Source: Bromus sterilis
Lineage: Eukaryota > Streptophyta > Magnoliopsida > Poales > Poaceae
Assembly (NCBI GenBank): GCA_950022295.1
Contig: OX465600.1
Span: 234,133,782-234,197,781 of the forward strand
Reading direction: 5' to 3'
Length of the DNA stretch: 64,000 bases
Translations under genes and position numbers: made by a program
Notes under the pieces: model-generated
What the model saw: only the letters and a program-made list of their open reading frames with translations
Databases searched by the model: none
Told to the model about the DNA's origin: nothing
Shown: piece by piece, positions 58,177 to 64,000 of the stretch
How positions within the stretch are numbered: the stretch's first letter is position 1
How the letters are laid out: each line of letters opens with the position of its first letter

Positions 58177-59789
58177 TATACAACATTTTAAGTTTATAAG
58201 GTGACCCTGTACATCCCATCACCATCATCATCTTGTGAGCATCCAATAGAACAACATCACATGTTATCCTGGGATGCACAGGCTGGCCCCTGTAGCCCAG
58301 CATGCTACTTGTCCTTACTGTCAAATAAATTGGTGTCAATGGGGTTGTTAGGCCGATTTTGATGGCACCATTTGTCTCTTTGAGGGGGCTTTATTGCCTT
58401 GGCTTTGTCGCCATGTCATGTCGCAAGCTCATACCGGGGTTGCCATTTATGCAAGCTTTGGCCAGCTGCGTCCGCCCTCAGTACCAAATCACAGGATAAA
58501 AATAAGCCGCCGCCGCGGAGAGGAGCTGGCACTGATAGCTAACATCTCCTGTACTCATGTGGCTTCATTTGGGCAGAGCATGTGCTACCAACCTGCTGCC
58601 TTTGCAACACTGGGAGCAAGAGCAATCAATCTCCTGCCACCATCCTCCACTGCTCATGAGATAATTGATTGGCTGCAGCAGCAGCAGTGGCCGTTTTCAC
58701 TTGCTGAAGCTGCAGTACCTTGATCAGAAATCTAGGAATCAAGGTAAGAACAAGGCAGAAGATTCTGTAAAAACAACAGCAGCATTGGATCCTACTAGCT
58801 GGGTCAGAAAAAACTGGGGTGCTCATCTGGTGCACTACTATACGGAGTATATCATTGCGCAAGATGCATCCAAAACCAAGGCCCAAATAGTACTACAGAC
58901 TTTGAATTTTCAAGGCAGTCAAAGGAGGATGTTGATTCCCTGTTGGATAACGCAATGCAACAGTAGCTGGTCCAGTAGATTTACTACCATCTGTTGATAT
59001 TTCAGTAGTATAGGTTTTTCCTGGGGAAGTAATTCAGTAGATTTACTCCTGACTGCAAAAATCCAGTGGATTTAAGGTTTCCAGTGGATGGGATCATGAC
59101 ATGAATGGATCCGTTGGACGAGCTTATCATGATGTCTCCGACCAAGTTGATGAAAAAATATGGGACCGACAGAACGGCCAGCAGGCATCCAGGCAAGTGT
59201 TCCAACCGATGGGTGACGCATTCAGCCTCTCGTAAAGATACGTCCGTAGGCAAGCGGCAAAGAAGGGAAATGACAAGGGATGAAGTAATTTTTTTGTTTC
59301 GGTCTAGCTGCCGTGATGTGGAAAATTTGTTGGTTTAGTTTTTGTTGTTGTTCTCCACTGATGTAGTGCACGAAAAACGCCGTCTTCCACCGAACGAACA
59401 CCATCGAAAAGAACAAAATATATGAGGAAGGCTCATCACACGAAGCAGGTTCTTGCGCCGCTTTATAGGTAAAGTATAACAACACGAATTACACGCCGAA
59501 CGATACAAAGAGGATTTCATCACAAGAACGCGAGTTACGTTTAGTTCACTTGCGTGCTGTGAAGAACTTGTATGAGGATGAATGAATGATCATTTGGTGA
59601 TTTTGGTATCGATGCTTGTGGAGTTCATGAAGTCCGAATGTTGATGCCTGTGTATTGAAATAGGGGAATGAATCGACTTATGATCATCTTCTTTTTTAGA
59701 GAAAAGCTTCATTCAAAACTCTTTTATCACTAATGGATCCACGAGACACTTGGTTACGGCTCATAGTAGGACAAAACGAAAGCACCACC
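58177..59789. other. intergenic region, nothing assigned
   Basis: About 1.6 kb without a recognised gene. It has a few ORFs of 60-110 codons on both strands with no domain or signal. A CAG-rich string lies near 58675. It may include unannotated 3' UTR or decayed transposon DNA. Confidence 0.4.
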
Positions 59790-60400
59790 CATTTACATAT
59801 TATTCCCAAACCGAGGCGACATTTTTACTACCGTCAAAACGGCCAATGGGTTGCTCTTGTTTCCGGGCAGGGTCGGTGAGCCTAGATAGTCGTTTACGCT
59901 CTTGGGCCAAAGACGCACTTCTGTTACCGACACACATTTGTCCGCCAAGGCGAACAATTTTGTGGTCATGTTGATGGTCTTGGTGGCTATCTCCTTCCGC
60001 ATCTTGGGATCATGCATGCCCTAATGGAATGCGGTGATGACCGTTGGCGGGGAAATGTTGGGGATCTGATGTTGGACCTTGGACAAAGGCTGGATAAATT
60101 GTTGTAGCGTCTCTTCGGGGCACTACACCATTGTGTGCAGCTCGCTTACAGTGCCATGTCGATCATAAGTTCCCTGGAAATTGCCGACAAACTGCTCACG
60201 CAGAACATCTCAGGCGGATGAGCATGCATGCAAATTCGTAAGCCAAGAGCGAAGGGGGGGGGGGGGGCTTCACCATGACCTTTTCTTCGCCTTCGGCCGC
60301 CTGAGTGGGCGTCCGGTACAAATCCATGAGTTCCTAGGGGTTGAATGTTCCATCGTACTTCACTGTGATGTCAGACCGAAATGTCGGGGACTAGGAAAAC
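59790..60400 (-). pseudogene. Gypsy gag remnant
   Basis: Read on the minus strand, fragments in shifting frames match plant Gypsy gag: YDGTFNP...ELMDLYRTPTQAA near 60340-60290, LREQFVGNFQGTYDRHGT near 60200-60150, then MHDPKMRKEIA...LFALADKC at 60017-59930. Several stops and frameshifts, and a G-run at 60247-60267, show decay. No pol or LTR could be tied to it. Element F seems to have inserted beside or into it. Confidence 0.75.
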
Positions 60401-60425
60401 CGAGGAAGTGATGCCGGCGGGGAAG

Positions 60426-61467
60426 TAATAGCTTCTCCTCCCTTGTTGGTTACCCCAAGTGGAAGGTTGAGATGCAGACAGTGGCAAATTTCCCTCAGTG
60501 AAGATACCAAAGTTTATGTCTCCAGTAGGACTCCAAATGCAACAAGAAGGCCGCAAGAAAACAATGGTGTCGTTTACAACCAAGTTTTCTTACTTGACAT
60601 GGACCCGCACACAGACGCAAATAACTTTTCTCACAACGAGTTCAGAGAGGTTGTCAATCTCTCCGTCCTTGTCGTTTACAAAGGATCAAAACGCAAAGGG
60701 GAATAATAATAGTGATGGTGGTTGCAACGTTAAGTAATTGAAAGCAGCAAATTGGAGCGGTGTAAACTATGATGGAATTATGGATCGGGATCCCATGACT
60801 TTCACTAGTGATGTCTCTCTCCCAAAAGACATAAACAACTATGTTGGGTGAACAAATTACAACTGGGCAATTGACAGAATTATAAGCGCACCGCAATGCT
60901 AATTATGCTACAAAAAGGCTAGAGGCTCAATCGTATGGGCATTAAACCAAGACGAGCAGATTGTTTATTCATCAGCATCTATTCACTAATCATCCACCTT
61001 GAGATATCTATCCAGAACATCTCGCTGGTATCAAGTTGCGAACCCCAGCCAAACTGTAGGATCAAAGCAAGAGACAACTGCATTAACACTTTATGCGTAA
61101 TGTAAGCAATCCTTGCAACCGCAGTTACAAGCACCGTTGTTTTCTCCCTGGTGGCAACAACATATCCCCTAGTCTCATATTTTGTCACTCAAGCTAGACA
61201 TGGGGGGGGGCATCAAACCACAATCATGCATAACACTCCCTCTTGGAGTTACTATCTACTACTTGGCCAAAGCGATACAAAGCAACGGAGAACATGCAAG
61301 AATACTCAAGAACTAATATTAAAAGGTAAACCAAATATATTACTCATCACAATCTGAACATAATCTTATAATCCATCGGATCCCAGCAAACACATCATAG
61401 CAACACAGAAACTAATACATAAGTGCCTTGATCATGTAGGGCAGCTCACAAGGTTTAAGCATTGAGG
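60426..61467 (-). repeat. 3' LTR of element F, truncated
   Basis: Shares with element B: GTTGGTTACCCCAAGTGGAA, GATATCTATCCAGAACATCT and CATGTAGGGCAGCTCAC. It lacks about 0.6 kb compared with the 1.62 kb LTR of B and ends where the CACTA terminus begins. Confidence 0.85.
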
Positions 61468-62611
61468 CACTACTAGGAAAGGGCCTTATAGTGGCGTCCT
61501 TTTTTTTGCCTTTAGTGGCGCATTTCAAATGCGCCGCTAAGGACAAGCCACTAATAACGCCTTAATAGTGGTGCATTTCATATGCACCACCCCTAAGACT
61601 CTTATGGGTGGGGAAATGCGCCACCCATAAGCCTTATTCGTGGCGCATTCTGTAAATGCGCCACTCATAAGAGTCTTAGGGGTGACGCATTCTGGAAATG
61701 CGCCACTATTAAAAAATTAAAATTTTGAATTTTGAATTTGGAGAACATTTTTTTATTTTTTTTTATTTTTTTTCTTAATCTCAGGTTAGTATGTTTAATG
61801 CCCGGTCACTATGCTTAATCTTAGGTCAAACTGACCTCCATGGTCAAACTTCCTCGGAGGGTCACCCATCCTAGCACTACTCTAGCCACAACAAGCTTAA
61901 CTTCTCGGTTCTATTCAACTCCCACTTCAGCTCACTTAGCAGGCACTTGTTGATATGTCTATCATATAAATCCTATTAAACCATGTTGATGTCTAGGACC
62001 TTGTTGATGTTCATGGGTGTGCTAAAATTTACAACATTTTTTTTAAACTTTCTCGATGGGACCTTTAGCATATTTTGAACTTTTTAAAAAAGTTGGAAAA
62101 ATAATTTTTTAATTTTTTTTAATTTTTTTTAATGTTACTAGCTAAAATTTTCAACTTTTTTTGAAACTTCCCGTTCGGTCCTCTAGCCTATTTTGATTTT
62201 TTTTAAATATAAAAATTTCCCTCACATTATTTTTTAGTAGTGGCGCATTCTTGAAATGCGCCACCCCTAAGAGCTTTTGGGTGGTGCATTCTGAATTCGC
62301 CACTAATAATTCCTTAGGGGTGGCGCATTTCCAGAATGTGCCACTCATAAGCTCTTAGGGGTGGCGCATTTCCGGAATGCGCCACCTATAAGGTTCTTAG
62401 GGGTGGCGCATTTCTCCAAATGCGTCATGTATAAGAGGATCCAGGGCTGGCCCACCCTTAGGGGTGGCGCATTTTAAAAAATGTGCCACCTATAAGAGCT
62501 TATAGGTGACACATTTTTAACCAGTGTGCCATCCCTTACAACATAGTGGCGCATTACATAAAAAATGCGCCACTAATAAGGTTTTCATGTATAGCTATTT
62601 CCCTAGTAGTG
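61468..62611. mobile_element. non-autonomous CACTA element built of hairpins
   Basis: 1,144 bp with ends CACTACTAGGAAA and TTTCCCTAGTAGTG, matching except one extra base. It encodes no transposase. About 13 short palindromes of the form GTGGCGCATT...AATGCGCCAC fill both ends, with an AT-rich core (about 61690-62240). Such subterminal repeats are expected to bind the transposase. Flanking triplets AGG and CAA do not match, so there is no 3-bp target duplication. Confidence 0.85.
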
Positions 62612-62640
62612 CAATAAGCGCTTTCTTTTATGCCTTTGAG

Positions 62641-63801
62641 CTAGGCATGAAGATTATAAAGGATGCTCACAAGAGAATAAGAATTAAAGCAAAAGAGAGC
62701 ATCAAGAAGAAAATGTGAAACACATTTAAGCCTAACCCACTTCCTATGCATAGGCATCTTGTAATAAAATAAATCATGAAAGCACAAAGTAACAAGCATA
62801 GAAAGATAAAACAAAAACAACTTCAAAACTTTCATATTAAAGAGAGGTGTTTTTGTAACATGAAAGTTTCTACAATCTAGCTTTCCTCTCTCAAAGTAAT
62901 TTTCAGTAGCATCATGAACAACATCAAGAATATAACTATCACATAAATCATGTTGTTCATGAACTACAAGGACGTGTATATTATTTTCAATACAGTCCTT
63001 AGGAGCATAAGATAAATGCAGCCCATCACAATGAGCCTTAATACGAGCGAAATTCTCCGGAATATGATTTGGAGATTTCAAAAGGATAATAGTACAATCA
63101 AGTGTGGGTGCAATAGCAACAATTTCATGCTTAACATAAGGAACTATAGCAAGTTCATCTTTGTAAGCATCATCCATAGTGGCATCATGGCCGTAAACAC
63201 GGCAAATATCAATATCATCAGAAAGGGATGTTTCAAGTGAGTCCTCGGAATCATAGGATTCCTCATCATAGCAATAATTAGCCTCTTCTTGGGAAGCAAT
63301 CATTTTATTTTCAAAAACCTCAATGTAATTATTGCAAACATAATTCTCAAAGCAATATTCAAGCACTGCAAAAATTTCAGAGTTGTGAATAGTATCGTAA
63401 TACCTTTCAATCAAAGAAGCAATCTCATAAGCACCCTTGAAGGCAAAAAATTCTTCAATCTTTTCAACGTCAAATTAATTATAAACACCTTTAGCATAAG
63501 AATATAAGGTCTCATTTTCATTAAAATCACATAGCAAAGGAAGGTGTTTACGATCTTTTTAAGAGCAGCAAGTAAAATCATAAATGTGGCATAAACACTC
63601 AGCATAGCAATAAGTAGTTTGTATTCAATCCCATAAGTGTTTCCCTCTCTGAGATAAACGATGTCGCGTATAATGAGCATGATCATCCAATGATTTTCCC
63701 TCTACCAAGTCGGTTGGGTTTTCAGCGCGAGCACAAATAGATCAAAGACGATCCAAGTGAAAGATGTCCATCCTACCATATTTTGGTGGTTCTGCACCCA
63801 T
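62641..63801 (-). pseudogene. gag-region ORF of element F, decayed
   Basis: Minus-strand ORF with likely ATG at 63799-63801, about 170 nt inside the primer site. It has at least three in-frame stops (one TGA, two TAA) before a clean 257-codon run (63414-62641). The clean part is acidic (SYDSEDSLETSLSDDIDI) and has no zinc knuckle or catalytic motif. A hydrophobic stretch lies near its end (LFLFYLSMLVTLCFHDL). It sits where element B carries its gag-like ORF but is not alike in sequence. Similar ORFs of unknown role are frequent in Triticeae non-autonomous elements, as far as I recall. Confidence 0.6.
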
Positions 63802-63970
63802 GGTTAGGATAACATAAGTAATAAGAGAAAGACAAAGACAAAAGGTAACAGCTAATTTTTTGGTTTTTCATAAAGACACACAAGCAAAGAAAAAAACTAG
63901 AAAGTAAACTAACAAGACTAAAAAGCAAAGGTAAAAGATAGTGTGCAACTACCCTATCTTGTAGACTGGA

Positions 63971-63989
63971 GTCCCCGGCAACGGCGCCA
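63971..63989 (-). other. primer binding site of element F (tRNA-Asp)
   Basis: GTCCCCGGCAACGGCGCCA on the plus strand, followed by GAAATTTTCT exactly as in element B. It fixes the 5' LTR start at 64000. Confidence 0.88.
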
Positions 63990-64000
63990 GAAATTTTCTT

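Larger units (their letters stand above)
60426..64000 (-). mobile_element. element F, related to B, runs past the window
   Basis: Minus-oriented. The 3' LTR starts near 60426 and resembles those of element B, with its first bases changed (TAATAGCTTC for TGATATCTC). It is broken at 61467 by a CACTA element. After that (62612) the sequence matches the internal part of B near 25307. A tRNA-Asp primer site is at 63971-63989, and base 64000 is the expected first base of the 5' LTR. It has no pol in this window. The LTR-to-internal junction and 3' end are missing, equal to about 3.4 kb of B. Confidence 0.8.

Noticed and set aside
58394..58723. 109-codon plus-strand ORF downstream of the GH28 gene
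   Set aside because: No domain, no start context or splice evidence; such length is expected by chance.

Overview
The window is nuclear DNA of a large-genome grass, most likely a Triticeae species such as wheat, barley or Aegilops. This rests on the nested long-LTR Gypsy retrotransposons, a Stowaway MITE, a CACTA element with a CACTACTAGG terminus, and one intron-containing host gene of grass type. No bacterial, organellar or CRISPR signal was seen. About 85-90 percent of the window is transposon sequence.

Layout. (A) Positions 1-2544 and 16689-20915 are parts of an old plus-oriented element (LTR tail, non-coding internal DNA, long truncated second LTR). A 14.1 kb minus-strand chromovirus of Tekay type (2545-16688, about 4.07 kb LTRs, 5-bp target duplication with one mismatch) split it. 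This chromovirus has an extra ORF upstream of gag with a double-stranded-RNA-binding-like pattern. (B) Positions 20916-41068 are a minus-strand element with tRNA-Asp primer site, no pol and a gag-like ORF. That ORF is split by a Tat-lineage element (25950-39900, perfect CTCCC duplication). The Tat element has gag, protease, RT, two RNase H domains and integrase on the minus strand, plus a spliced plus-strand gene with its own TATA box and poly(A) signal. (C) Positions 41069-42791 are an LTR fragment. (D) Positions 42792-52230 are an Athila-type minus-strand element with a truncated 5' LTR and a Stowaway MITE. (E) Positions 52231 to about 53240 are another LTR-like fragment.

The only recognisable host gene is a six-exon glycoside hydrolase family 28 (polygalacturonase-like) gene at 54688-57838, plus strand. 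Downstream are a Gypsy gag remnant (59790-60400) and (F), a further minus-strand element related to B, from about 60426 to beyond the window. F is interrupted by a hairpin-rich CACTA element (61468-62611); the last base of the window is the first base of its 5' LTR.

The three pol-bearing elements (chromovirus, Tat, Athila) are all broken. Their in-frame nonsense codons are almost all TAG. The observations most worth a second look are the dsRBD-like ORF, the antisense gene with PPT-like tandem arrays, the amber bias, the mosaic divergence of the chromovirus LTR pair, and the altered active site of the GH28 gene. Motif assignments were made by eye; no database search was run.
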